From contig NZ_CP176366.1 of NCBI RefSeq assembly GCF_046244385.1, positions 3,782,001-3,846,000 on the forward strand: 64,000 nucleotides of DNA, written 5' to 3'. Within the stretch, counting starts at the first letter, position 1. Every line of letters begins with the position of its first letter. The translations under genes were made by a program, and so were the position numbers. The notes beneath the pieces are model-generated. The model was not told where the DNA came from. It was given only the letters and a program-made list of their open reading frames with translations, and made no database searches. The DNA is from Methanospirillum stamsii. GTDB taxonomy: Archaea; Halobacteriota; Methanomicrobia; Methanomicrobiales; Methanospirillaceae. Of this stretch, positions 16,762 through 25,355 are shown one piece after another.

Positions 16762-19700
16762 TTATGATATGGGTGATACCAAAATATCTTCGATTTCATT
16801 TGGATGAACAACAGGATCTCTGACATAATTTCTAATATCCAGCCACAATTTTTTTACATCTTCTTCGTCAGATGGCTGCTCCTTTTTCTCATCCATTTTA
16901 CAGTAGAACTCCATGTTGTCAAAGGCTTCACGTGCATAAAATTTCGCCTCTTCAAATTCATAGGATGCAGTGGTCCGGACCCGGTATGCATATATTTCAA
17001 AAAACGGTCCGCAATCAAATCCCGGGTACATCTCATTTGAATATACTGTGGCAACTGGCGGGAGTGTAACAATATCCTTATCTGACATAATCGGGCCTGC
17101 ATTTGCATCCAGTATCAGGGTTTCATCTGGGGTGAATGCTTTGATGTTCCGGTCAGAATCCTGTAGATACTCATCAGCCAGGTTGATATTGTCTATCACA
17201 AGTTCTTCCCCTGGATTCTGCCTGATAAATGCATTCATAGTCTCCGGATTAATCTTTATTTTTCCGACGGGATTTTCAGGCGTATTGTCTGAAATAGTTG
17301 CTGCTCCAAGCTCTTCCGGTTTTATGTCACATTTTTTAAACTCATCATATCCCCAGTAGAGGTTTACTGCTGTTGCTGCTCCACCAGTACCCGGAGATGC
17401 CCAGGATGTAGTCAACGGCTTTGTGGTCATTATCTTTTTGATCAACTTTTTAAATTCTCTATCCGTGAAAACTTCGTAATTAAATGAACTATCTGCAGTA
17501 TATTGGCCACACATTCCTCCCCTTTTTAAATCATACTCCTGATCTGCAGAAAATAATGTTGGGATCTGCCCAAGTTCAACAGTAATCGTGACATCCTCGG
17601 TTAATGGTTTTGTTCCTAATTTATTGATTGCCACGATATGATGTTCCAGGTTATGGTCAACAGAATTGGGAACCGGGAGCTGTAATGTCTGTGCTCCGAG
17701 TTGTTGCTCAACCATAATTACTCCTTCATTGTCGATCCGGTATTTAAAGAAATCAATTGGATTTGTAGCCTCCACAGTAGCGGAGGGGATAACAAATCCG
17801 TCTATTGTGTACGTTACTGCAATCCAAGCTCCTGGCATGATACCGTATGTCCCTCCCTGAACAACGGTATGGAACTGACTTTCATCCGATAATGAGGTAT
17901 CAGCAGTAGTGATCTCTCCATTTGGATTCTTTGCGGTAATATGGACTAATCCTCCCTTAGCATTTGGATATTCAACCGGAGGTAATATATCATCAGGAAC
18001 TCCGGGTATTGTCAGAGGCTTTCCTTTGGGAACAAAACCGTCTACCTGGTCCTCGAAAAACTCACCGTAATTTATAATAACCTCTTTGAATGGGATTGAA
18101 CTCTCAATTGGGGATGTTTTAGCTCCCTCGACATTCGGGATACTAACAATCACATAATCACCTTTTACGACATCAACATTCGGTTTTAAGGTGAAATCAA
18201 ATACCCCTAAGTCATTTGTCGTTGTCTGTAATGTATCTTGAAGTTGTCCATCTCTGAAAAATTCAATATTTACATCTCCGTTTGCATATGCAGCCGGGCA
18301 ATTTTTACCACAAATGAGAGGGTAATCAACACGCTCTGAACTATCACCATGTTCAATATCCTTTAAGATAAGACCGATAATCCGGTCTTCATAAGCACTG
18401 AGATCTGATACGTAGAAGTGATATCCTCCGGTATACACTTTCTCTCTTTCAAAGATATTTTCACGAACGTTCAGAATAGGAGCCGGATTCAGGTCAAATA
18501 CATCGATATAAAATATCATGATGAAATTCAATCCATAATTTAACATACCGGAATGAACAGAGGCGTATCCTTCAAATCCTGTTGAAAACTGGAGTTCAAA
18601 GAGATCATACCCTAGGACTTCAAAATTAACCAACACCCCAATCTGTACGGTGCATGTAATATCCCCACCAAAGTCACAGTCTCCTTCTGAATATACTCCA
18701 GAATCATGATACGGATGAACTGATGACGGCCAGAAGAAGTCTACATCTCCCGCTAATCCGGCACTTGCATACGCACCTTCATCAATATCCACAATTACCT
18801 GGAACGTACCGTCAATATTGATTAAAAGCCCCAGTCCTCCTTTTAATTCTGCAATTCCAAAGTCTGCATTAATCCCGATAAATGGAATGAACAGGGGATC
18901 TTCCCCGGATCTCTGGCCCTCTATCCTGACATTAACATCAAGGTACTGAGCACCTGAAAGGCCCACCTTATACTCATCATTCCAATCATATTCTATATCC
19001 AGGGAAGAACCTATTCCAATGTCACCTTCTAAGTATACTTTCATACCTCCCTCATCGTATACAACGGTTTCATCTGGAAAGGAAAGGACAATACCGGACC
19101 CCTGGAATTGACTATTATCTACAATTGCCTTTGCTTTTTCTTTTTTTGCCTCTTTTCCATTAGAATTGAAAGCAACCAGTGTTTTATTAAATGCCGGTGT
19201 GTCTGGTTTAACCTGCCCTCTCACTGATTTGAAGGGTAAAACTTCCTGTGTATTTTTCCGTGTCATTTCCTTTGGAGCATCAGGGTGTTCAACAATAACA
19301 TTCTCCAAAGGAATTTTTTGCTCTGCAATTTTGAGATTTTTAAATACTTCAGACAACTGAGCAGGCCTGATAACAAGGGCTCCGTTCGATTGGGTGAAAA
19401 GAACTTTCACCGCTTTATTATTTTCTTTATCCACCAGGACATCACCAGGAGCAAATGTCCCGCCAGATATGAGCACTCCACCCTCTGTATCTGTCATACT
19501 TCCAAGGTCCGTCTCTATGACATCTTTTGTGAAACTATAGGTAATGCCAGATTTTTCCGGAGAAATCCCGGGTATAATTCCATTCTGGTCACTTGCCTCC
19601 TCAGATGAATCACTTGAAATCCTTGAGAGATTTTTAGTAAAATTTGTATTTCCTGCAGCAAGTTGGGTAAAACCAGGATTTTTCCCAATAGAGTCACTGA

Positions 19701-19806
19701 TTTTTAGTGATACAGCATCACTTGAAAAAATAACCGGAAAAAAGGGTTGTCCGACAAACATTACAATAAATGCACAAATAATGATGAAATGAGATGTTAA
19801 TTTCAT
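16762..19806 (-). CDS. Large secreted protein of unknown function, 1014 residues
   Basis: The N terminus is a signal peptide (hydrophobic residues about 7-25). No C-terminal membrane helix or lipobox is seen, so it should be released or bound to the surface layer. After a Ser/Asn-rich linker comes a segment with G-G-T-F-A-P-G-D-V-L-V-D (about residues 110-125), then a central beta-rich region rich in Gly, Asp and aromatic residues, Ig-like stretches (N-D-L-G-V-F-D-F-T-L) and two cysteine pairs (such as C-G-K-N-C). The C-terminal part has charged, partly helical sequence. I recognise no family. A TATA-like box on the minus strand lies at about 19866-19877. Downstream on the same strand is the ACT gene, too distant to be coupled. 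Confidence 0.75.
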   Translation of the reverse strand: MKLTSHFIIICAFIVMFVGQPFFPVIFSSDAVSLKISDSIGKNPGFTQLAAGNTNFTKNLSRISSDSSEEASDQNGIIPGISPEKSGITYSFTKDVIETDLGSMTDTEGGVLISGGTFAPGDVLVDKENNKAVKVLFTQSNGALVIRPAQLSEVFKNLKIAEQKIPLENVIVEHPDAPKEMTRKNTQEVLPFKSVRGQVKPDTPAFNKTLVAFNSNGKEAKKEKAKAIVDNSQFQGSGIVLSFPDETVVYDEGGMKVYLEGDIGIGSSLDIEYDWNDEYKVGLSGAQYLDVNVRIEGQRSGEDPLFIPFIGINADFGIAELKGGLGLLINIDGTFQVIVDIDEGAYASAGLAGDVDFFWPSSVHPYHDSGVYSEGDCDFGGDITCTVQIGVLVNFEVLGYDLFELQFSTGFEGYASVHSGMLNYGLNFIMIFYIDVFDLNPAPILNVRENIFEREKVYTGGYHFYVSDLSAYEDRIIGLILKDIEHGDSSERVDYPLICGKNCPAAYANGDVNIEFFRDGQLQDTLQTTTNDLGVFDFTLKPNVDVVKGDYVIVSIPNVEGAKTSPIESSIPFKEVIINYGEFFEDQVDGFVPKGKPLTIPGVPDDILPPVEYPNAKGGLVHITAKNPNGEITTADTSLSDESQFHTVVQGGTYGIMPGAWIAVTYTIDGFVIPSATVEATNPIDFFKYRIDNEGVIMVEQQLGAQTLQLPVPNSVDHNLEHHIVAINKLGTKPLTEDVTITVELGQIPTLFSADQEYDLKRGGMCGQYTADSSFNYEVFTDREFKKLIKKIMTTKPLTTSWASPGTGGAATAVNLYWGYDEFKKCDIKPEELGAATISDNTPENPVGKIKINPETMNAFIRQNPGEELVIDNINLADEYLQDSDRNIKAFTPDETLILDANAGPIMSDKDIVTLPPVATVYSNEMYPGFDCGPFFEIYAYRVRTTASYEFEEAKFYAREAFDNMEFYCKMDEKKEQPSDEEDVKKLWLDIRNYVRDPVVHPNEIEDILVSPIS

Positions 19807-20069
19807 TATACACCCGGTAGAGTCATGTATTGAAATACACTACCCTCATGGGCGAATATGCATTGTTTATATATATTGATATGCAAGACATTCGAATTTT
19901 AGGACGTCTAAAAGATCAAAATTTTTCTATGTTATTGTCATAAAAACTAAAACGAAAAAAAATTCATTTCTATTGATTCATTCGATATTCTTTTCTCTTA
20001 ACATAATACTTAAAAAGGATCATGATTCTTTTATTTTATTGCGCGAATATTTTTTTAAAGTTTAAAAAA
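19807..20069. promoter_or_regulatory. Promoter region of the 1014-residue secreted protein
   Basis: On the minus strand a TATA box (TATATATAAAC, about 19866-19876) lies roughly 60 bases before the start codon, and GGGTG just upstream of the ATG can serve as ribosome site. The remaining AT-rich bases show no gene. Confidence 0.45.
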
Positions 20070-20162
20070 ATGGGATATGAACAGGAGAAAAAAATGGCGT
20101 TTTACATTGACGGGAGTTATGCAGACCTCTGTCTGATGGGAAAAATAATTTCTGACATATGA
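20070..20162 (+). pseudogene. Remnant of a GNAT acetyltransferase C terminus
   Basis: A 30-codon frame (ATG 20070 to TGA 20160) encodes M-G-Y-E-Q-E-K-K then A-F-Y-I-D-G-S-Y-A-D-L-C-L-M-G-K-I. This matches the last 30 residues of the intact GNAT protein at 29561-30082 (M-G-Y-L-Q-E-G ... A-F-F-I-D-G-R-Y-E-D-L-I-L-M-G-K-I-L). Just upstream, in another frame, A-R-I-F-F-K resembles the A-A-R-L-Y-E helix that precedes this region, so a frameshift in a T-run separates them. The rest of the gene is gone. It is a decayed copy of that or a closely related acetyltransferase. Confidence 0.75.
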
Positions 20163-20233
20163 ATAATCATATGGCATTCTTTCATAATCCTGCAATTGCC
20201 CAAATGAACTGAATAGTTACAAAAAATTGGGAA

Positions 20234-21832
20234 TTATCCGGTATCATATTCCCGCAGACAATAATAGCATCCGTTGTATCCAGCGGCAAGTGCATCTTCA
20301 AGTCGGCAGTAATATTCCCGGTTTATCCTTTTTATTTTTCTGCCATATTCGCATACACGCCGGTGTACTTCACCGGTATCACGGTTTGCAATGAAAGCAG
20401 CGTAGGTCTCTACTCCTGATGTGATCAGGGAAGCTGTCACTGCTGCATCTTCATCGGTTACCTGGATAGAACTGAATCCTGCTGAAATGGTCATATCTGT
20501 TCCGGGTAGTTCTCCTTCAAACATAGCTGGTGCAATAACAAAGGGTGGCATGGATTCCACAGCATAGCCCACTACAAAATCAACAATTGCATCCAGTATC
20601 AGTTCAGGCATATCCCAATCCAGGGGGAGGTCGATATCGAGGGATCGTAAATCAACGGTCAGACGATTATCTTCATTCAGATAAAATTGTACAGATGCAG
20701 AATCAATTCTAACCACAAGATCCCGGACTCTTCCGGTAAATACCTGTAGATTTCTTGTTTCAGGTTCACCTTCAATTGCTCCAAATAACCAGAGATCTGT
20801 TGTCGTAACCTGCATACTAACTACTGCTTCAAGATCTAATGTGAATTCAGTAGACATACTAATTGTTCCATCAGAATTGAATGAAAAATCAAATTGTTCA
20901 AAGGCAATCGACATTTGAAAATCAATCCACAAAGCATCGATTGAAGATTCTTCTGTATAAATTCCGGCAGTTAATATTCCAATTATTGCAGTTTGAACCC
21001 AACCAAGTATCTCAAGTATCTGCTCTGCATTGTCAGGTATTTCGACATCATATCGATATGGAGGGTCCGGAGGGTTAGGTATTGTAATTACCTTATTCCA
21101 TGTGGTGTTCTCCCACCAGAAATCGTAGATTGCATGCATTCCTGCTTCATTAACTGCTAATCCGAGATCTGCATCATTTAGGTAATCGGTGAGAGCATTA
21201 ACATCACCAGATTCGTTATCAAACAGGTTTATCGCGACAACCAGTGTTTCCGGACTTGCTACTTTGAAATTTCCGAAAAGAATCGGCAGACGAAACCGTT
21301 CATCATCAGGCATTTCTGGTAATTTTGGAGAGATAATCACCGGACTTATGGGAATGCTGGTATAATCACCGAGAAGATTCTCCGAAATGATAATTTCCAG
21401 GATCTCGTTAAGACGTTCAATTATTACCGGGGAGAGGTGATATTCATCATTGATTTCAATGTCCTCCAGGGCGATTTCAATAAGTCCAATGGTTAACCTG
21501 CTTGTGTCCTGGTCATAACCCGGATTTATCTCTCCCCTTATTTGAACTTCAAAATCAAGTTCAATACCTCCAAGAAGAACGAATTTTCCCTCTATCCGTG
21601 CTCTCATAAAGAGATTTAGATCATACGTGCAATCGATTACCGGTGACTCGGCAAATGAGATCTGATAATCTATCTCAATAAATTCCTGAAGACTTTCAGG
21701 AACATCAGGAAATGGAAGAGTATAGGTTCCGGAAAAAACGAGAGAATTACTGCAAAAAGCCACGTGAAGAAAATTGTTGATAAGTCGCTCATGAACCTCT
21801 GCGGTGATATAATAGCCTGCAGTAGCGCTCAT
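20234..21832 (-). CDS. TULIP-like (BPI/SMP-type) protein with a C-terminal Cys/His tail
   Basis: 532 residues with no signal peptide. Two long beta-rich halves alternate hydrophobic and charged residues, with amphipathic helices between them, and the second half opens with D-L-G-L-A-V-N-E-A-G-M-H-A-I-Y, close to the L-x-L-S-E-x-G-L-N-x-x-L signature of TULIP lipid-binding folds. This assignment is tentative. The last ~55 residues form a separate unit: F-I-A-N-R-D-T-G-E-V-H-R-R-V-C, then Y-Y-C-R, then G-Y-N-G-C-Y-Y-C, resembling the Ada-like metal-binding motif (Y-H/C-x-x-C ... G-Y-x-P-C-x-x-C). The gene overlaps the upstream 117-residue gene by four bases and is translated with it. Confidence 0.7.
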   Translation of the reverse strand: MSATAGYYITAEVHERLINNFLHVAFCSNSLVFSGTYTLPFPDVPESLQEFIEIDYQISFAESPVIDCTYDLNLFMRARIEGKFVLLGGIELDFEVQIRGEINPGYDQDTSRLTIGLIEIALEDIEINDEYHLSPVIIERLNEILEIIISENLLGDYTSIPISPVIISPKLPEMPDDERFRLPILFGNFKVASPETLVVAINLFDNESGDVNALTDYLNDADLGLAVNEAGMHAIYDFWWENTTWNKVITIPNPPDPPYRYDVEIPDNAEQILEILGWVQTAIIGILTAGIYTEESSIDALWIDFQMSIAFEQFDFSFNSDGTISMSTEFTLDLEAVVSMQVTTTDLWLFGAIEGEPETRNLQVFTGRVRDLVVRIDSASVQFYLNEDNRLTVDLRSLDIDLPLDWDMPELILDAIVDFVVGYAVESMPPFVIAPAMFEGELPGTDMTISAGFSSIQVTDEDAAVTASLITSGVETYAAFIANRDTGEVHRRVCEYGRKIKRINREYYCRLEDALAAGYNGCYYCLREYDTG

Positions 21833-22182
21833 ATTTCGTCCTCCCGGGGCTGAATTTTTCTAACCTTCCCATCGGTTGTGAGAAATACCCGGATAGAAAT
21901 TGGTTTACCATTTCGAACCATCGAGTAATAAGGAATCTTATCTTTTGGTACCCCCTCCATCTTATTTCTCAGATCCTCCCGGACCCATTTCTGCCAGTCT
22001 CGCTTTAATTTATTTTTTTCTTTATCGCCGTATACTATCCCAAGATCTCGAATAGTTCCCTGGAAATCATCTTTGAATCTTTGAACAAGAGTAGGATCTT
22101 TTTTCAGTCTGTCTTTGATGTCGTCCAGAACAGGATGATGAAATTCCTTGATGGATCGACTATTTGAAATTCTTTTTTTCAT
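21829..22182 (-). CDS. Small charged protein coupled to the TULIP-like gene
   Basis: 117 residues, basic, with an N-terminal helical part (I-K-D-R-L-K-K-D-P-T-L-V-Q-R-F) followed by R-D-L-G-I-V-Y-G-D and a C-terminal beta hairpin. A good Shine-Dalgarno (GAGGT) lies 6 bases upstream. The phrase D-P-x-L-x-x-x-F-x-x-D ... L-G-I loosely recalls nitrile-hydratase-type leader domains of peptide natural products, but no modification enzyme is nearby, so I do not assign it. Its 4-base overlap with the next gene implies a shared job. Confidence 0.65.
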   Translation of the reverse strand: MKKRISNSRSIKEFHHPVLDDIKDRLKKDPTLVQRFKDDFQGTIRDLGIVYGDKEKNKLKRDWQKWVREDLRNKMEGVPKDKIPYYSMVRNGKPISIRVFLTTDGKVRKIQPREDEI

Positions 22183-22496
22183 GCTGATACCTCACACAAA
22201 CAATAGGAGGTACGCAATCGAATTGACTATGAAACCATCAATTTACAAGAGACCTCATGCTCTCAAAAAACACACAATCCTGAAAAATTCGTTATTCCGC
22301 ACTTCCTATAAATAGGTATAATGTCCATTCGAGTATATTAATATTGCTTTAACATCCGGATTTTTAACTGATAATAATATTCTTTGCTCACGTTATTCTT
22401 GAAATACCGTAAAATTCAGCTGATTAAAAAAGGATAAACAAAATTTAGAATGTAATAGGACAAAAATTATATGTTTCAAGCCCGAGAAAAAAATAA
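22183..22496. promoter_or_regulatory. Promoter region of the 117-residue/TULIP-like operon
   Basis: On the minus strand TTTATAGG near 22309-22316 is a candidate TATA box, implying a leader of about 100 bases. I see no gene and no clear hairpin. Confidence 0.35.
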
Positions 22497-22970
22497 TTAT
22501 CTCTTTAGGAAAGAGAAAATACACAAAACAGCCATGAATCCGAAAACCACAGTGATTAGTGATATGGGGGACTGAGTTTTTGTTGGAATTGGTGTTGGTT
22601 TTTCGGGAACTGTTTCAGTATTGGATGTCACCGGAGTTGATTCATTACCACTCTCTTCAGGTTTTACATAGTCCGGATTTGCCTGAAGTTTGTCCTTATA
22701 TAACTCAAGGATGTTCCTGACTTTTCCGGTTGCACCAACAGAAATTGCTGCCCGGAGTACAGAGGTATCCACACCATTTGACTCAAGGTTTTCAAGAACC
22801 GTGGATTGCAATTCAGTATCATTGATAATATCCATAGAATTGATATCCATGGTGTTTACCGTTTCAGATACATTCATTCCAGTGTCTTCTGCTAATGATA
22901 CACCAGTCATAATACAGAGTATCAAAGCAGTAAGGATACATAAACCCGAGAATCTGACTTTTAATTGCAT
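22497..22970 (-). CDS. Membrane-anchored extracellular protein of unknown function
   Basis: 157 residues from ATG 22970 (a GTG at 22982 is the alternative; GTGAG there fits better as ribosome site). A signal peptide of about 25 residues is followed by a short acidic helical domain with E-S-N-G-V-D-T-S-V-L, a Pro/Thr/Ser-rich stalk at about 110-135, and a final membrane helix ending F-S-F-L-K-R. The layout is that of a small stalked surface protein. No family is recognised. Confidence 0.7.
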   Translation of the reverse strand: MQLKVRFSGLCILTALILCIMTGVSLAEDTGMNVSETVNTMDINSMDIINDTELQSTVLENLESNGVDTSVLRAAISVGATGKVRNILELYKDKLQANPDYVKPEESGNESTPVTSNTETVPEKPTPIPTKTQSPISLITVVFGFMAVLCIFSFLKR

Positions 22971-23162
22971 ATGAATGCTCACAAATGTGATAATAGTAAT
23001 TAATTCATTGAGATATATACTTTAATACGAACCGTTCTGGAATAATCCAGAAACAACCGTTTTACCGATGAAATGTATAAGTCGTGGTTTTTGGATAACC
23101 TTCATTTCAGGTCAACTTACCCCAACCCTTTACCAGGCACTATAGCTGTTGATAATAACCAA

Positions 23163-23390
23163 TCATTTCAGATATGGAAATTCAATAAGATGACAGATTC
23201 CTAAACTACAGATCGGCACCAGCAGGAAAAAAATAAATTCCGGCCTGAAATACGCTGTGATGAGTATTAAAACAATACTTCCTATACACGACCGGATCAG
23301 AAGAATCGCTGTCTTCTGATGAGAAGATGCAAAATTACTTGTTATTCTTCCTGGTTCTTTGGAAGTTCTTTTAGTCGCAATACTATTCAT
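23163..23390 (-). CDS. Putative small membrane protein, last gene of the SdpI-like operon
   Basis: 75 residues with a basic N terminus and two hydrophobic segments (S-C-I-G-S-I-V-L-I-L-I and F-I-F-F-L-L-V-P-I-C). It starts 21 bases after the stop of the PH-like membrane gene on the same strand. No clear ribosome site is visible, so it may be chance; the membrane composition and position favour a real gene. Confidence 0.45.
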   Translation of the reverse strand: MNSIATKRTSKEPGRITSNFASSHQKTAILLIRSCIGSIVLILITAYFRPEFIFFLLVPICSLGICHLIEFPYLK

Positions 23391-23411
23391 GATTAAGAAT
23401 CCATAATGTCT

Positions 23412-24041
23412 CTAATCTTCCTTTACTACTCGATTACAGGCATGTCTGAATACGTTTTCAAATACTTCAATCATTTTTTCCGGCTCATCTGTTCCTATCT
23501 GTACTCGCTTTCCCGAGTGTAACGTGAGTTCCAATGCATCAGGACCGGCAATATTATAGAGTGTTCCATGGGGAATCCACCGTACTCCGTATCCATAGTA
23601 CCAGGGATTTTTTACCAGGCTGTATGCTTTTATCTTCTCAAATGGAAATGTTCGTTTAATAACAGAAACCGGACCAAATTGGACCTTAATAGCATCTGTA
23701 GTTATAATTACAGTCATTGTGGAGAAGAACGCCACACCGAATATTAGTGCGAGTATTGGAATCAGAAGTAGCAGGATGATATCCTGACAAAAATATGCGG
23801 TGAATAGAAGAATATTCAGACTGATAATTCCTGCCCATACCTGAACTATCCCTACCTGTTCATGAGAATACTCAAGGTTTTTTGTAAGTCCAGTCGGGTC
23901 TTCAGGATTTTTTCCCATAGTCAAAACATCCATAACTGAAAATTCCGCCTTTCTGTTCACCGGTTTGTCATGATTTGGGCACCAACCGGTAATTACTGAA
24001 TCGGTATCTGTAATAATCGTAGTATTCATGTTTTCTTTCAT
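23412..24041 (-). CDS. Membrane protein with a PH-like domain and GWCPN motif
   Basis: 209 residues from ATG 24041, which overlaps the upstream stop (ATGA); the longer frame would overlap that gene by over 100 bases. The N-terminal part contains G-W-C-P-N, also found in the upstream protein, then two membrane helices (about residues 85-130) and a C-terminal beta-rich domain with F-P-F-E-K-I-K-A-Y-S-L and L-H-S-G-K-R-V-Q-I-G-T that reads like a bacterial PH domain. It should sit in the membrane with the PH-like part in the cytoplasm. Being coupled to an SdpI-like gene, it is probably a partner. Confidence 0.75.
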   Translation of the reverse strand: MKENMNTTIITDTDSVITGWCPNHDKPVNRKAEFSVMDVLTMGKNPEDPTGLTKNLEYSHEQVGIVQVWAGIISLNILLFTAYFCQDIILLLLIPILALIFGVAFFSTMTVIITTDAIKVQFGPVSVIKRTFPFEKIKAYSLVKNPWYYGYGVRWIPHGTLYNIAGPDALELTLHSGKRVQIGTDEPEKMIEVFENVFRHACNRVVKED

Positions 24042-24829
24042 ATTGGACTTCCATTCCTGGTATCCATGATTTTTGACAATCGGTACGAATAAACTGCAAC
24101 ATAAAGCGATGCAAGAAGAACTACCAGCAGTAAGACAAATATTCCCCATATTCCGGCAAAGGGAGCTATCAAAATAACCAATAATCCGGCAGCCATGAAT
24201 ATTTTGCCCCCATGAACGTGGGTTTGTTTCCAGATGCGATCATCACGAAGGGTCCAGGGGAACCTGAATCCAACGGTCGTATTCCGTTTGATATAGGGCA
24301 TGATATAGCCAAGAATTGCGAAAAAACATCCTATCAGAATCGGAATCATTACCTCCAGTGAGATCATTGTTCCGGATGAAACGAGGAGCACAAGGATCTC
24401 TATTCCATACAGGAGAGAGATAGTAGAACAGATAATCACCTGATAAAAATCACCTGAAGCCTCCAGGTTTTCTTTCATCTTTTCAAACCGGGGAAGAAGA
24501 TTTAAGAATAGGGCCATTATCAGGATAATTGCCGGAAGACCAAATGCTCCGGATAGTTTATCAGAAAACCGGTCTGCATCCCCCTGGATATTCCAGTGAA
24601 CCGGCACGATTTCTGGAAGATATGGCAAAAAAGCAAGAGCCGTGAGAAATGAAAGCCCTACCACTATCCAGGTAAGCTGGAAGAATAACAGCCCTCTTCC
24701 GGATATCGGACTTCCTTTTTCAACGATATTCAGATAAGAAGGGATTTCTATAGCGGTATGAATGGCACTGCTATTCGGACACCAACCCATCCAGGAATAG
24801 ACTTTTTTTGATATTCCCATGTGACTCAT
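24038..24829 (-). CDS. SdpI-like (DUF1648) multispan membrane protein
   Basis: 263 residues with about six membrane helices. The stretch I-V-P-V-H-W-N-I-Q-G-D-A-D is the DUF1648 signature (V-P-x-H-W-x-x-x-G) and T-T-V-G-F-R-F-P-W-T-L with W-x-x-T-H-x-x-G matches SdpI (PF13630). In Bacillus, SdpI is an immunity and signal protein controlled by a partner regulator. Here an HTH gene precedes it with a 4-base overlap, giving the same regulator-sensor order. The N terminus has M-G-W-C-P-N, shared with the next protein and reminiscent of DUF1673 of Methanosarcina. Confidence 0.85.
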   Translation of the reverse strand: MSHMGISKKVYSWMGWCPNSSAIHTAIEIPSYLNIVEKGSPISGRGLLFFQLTWIVVGLSFLTALAFLPYLPEIVPVHWNIQGDADRFSDKLSGAFGLPAIILIMALFLNLLPRFEKMKENLEASGDFYQVIICSTISLLYGIEILVLLVSSGTMISLEVMIPILIGCFFAILGYIMPYIKRNTTVGFRFPWTLRDDRIWKQTHVHGGKIFMAAGLLVILIAPFAGIWGIFVLLLVVLLASLYVAVYSYRLSKIMDTRNGSPI

Positions 24830-25272
24830 AACGCCTCCAGTAATTTTTTAAATAACTCATCAGCCATTTTTGTCGGATCTTCTGTTTTTTCAATGATTAT
24901 TCCAAGTTCTCCGGCATAATCCCAGAGTAACTCGATACACTCGGTATATAGGGGGCAACTATTACAATCCCCTTCGTGTTCATACCAGACCTGCATGCCA
25001 TGTTTTTGTGAAATAAAGATAATTGCCCTGGTCTGAAACGGAATTGACCTCCCAATGAGAACGCCCCGTTCGGAATTTACCTTTTCAATGGAGATCTGGT
25101 TTGCACGTGCCATATCCTCAAGGGCAGACCCGATCTTCTTATCAACACTCAGAAGAGCCCGTGACACTGCCTGTCTTGAGATACCCAGCAGATTTGCGAT
25201 GGTTATATTAGGAGTTCCGTCTCTCCGCATAATCCAGAACTGAAACTGCTTTTCATCCGTTGGTATATGCAC
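24826..25272 (-). CDS. HTH regulator, first gene of the SdpI-like operon
   Basis: 148 residues with a GTG start at 25272. The N-terminal HTH reads I-T-I-A-N-L-L-G-I-S-R-Q-A-V-S-R-A-L, followed by an amphipathic linker. The C-terminal part has a Cys cluster (D-C-N-S-C-P-L-Y-T-E-C), which could hold a metal or Fe-S centre. A perfect 22-base palindrome ends one base before the start codon and a TATA-like element overlaps its far end, so autorepression is likely and the mRNA probably has almost no leader. It is translationally coupled to the SdpI-like gene. Confidence 0.85.
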   Translation of the reverse strand: MHIPTDEKQFQFWIMRRDGTPNITIANLLGISRQAVSRALLSVDKKIGSALEDMARANQISIEKVNSERGVLIGRSIPFQTRAIIFISQKHGMQVWYEHEGDCNSCPLYTECIELLWDYAGELGIIIEKTEDPTKMADELFKKLLEAL

Positions 25273-25273
25273 A

Positions 25274-25295
25274 TGTCAACATTGTAGTGTTGACA
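25274..25295. promoter_or_regulatory. Palindromic operator upstream of the HTH/SdpI-like operon
   Basis: TGTCAACA - 6 bases - TGTTGACA, a perfect inverted repeat. It fills the space between the GTG start (25272) and a minus-strand TATA-like CTTATATTG (about 25294-25302). Binding here would block the transcription start, which fits autorepression by the HTH protein. Confidence 0.75.
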
Positions 25296-25355
25296 ATATA
25301 AGTTTTCTGATGGTACCAGACGAGAAATTATTACAGAAAAAAGATTTCAAAAAAA

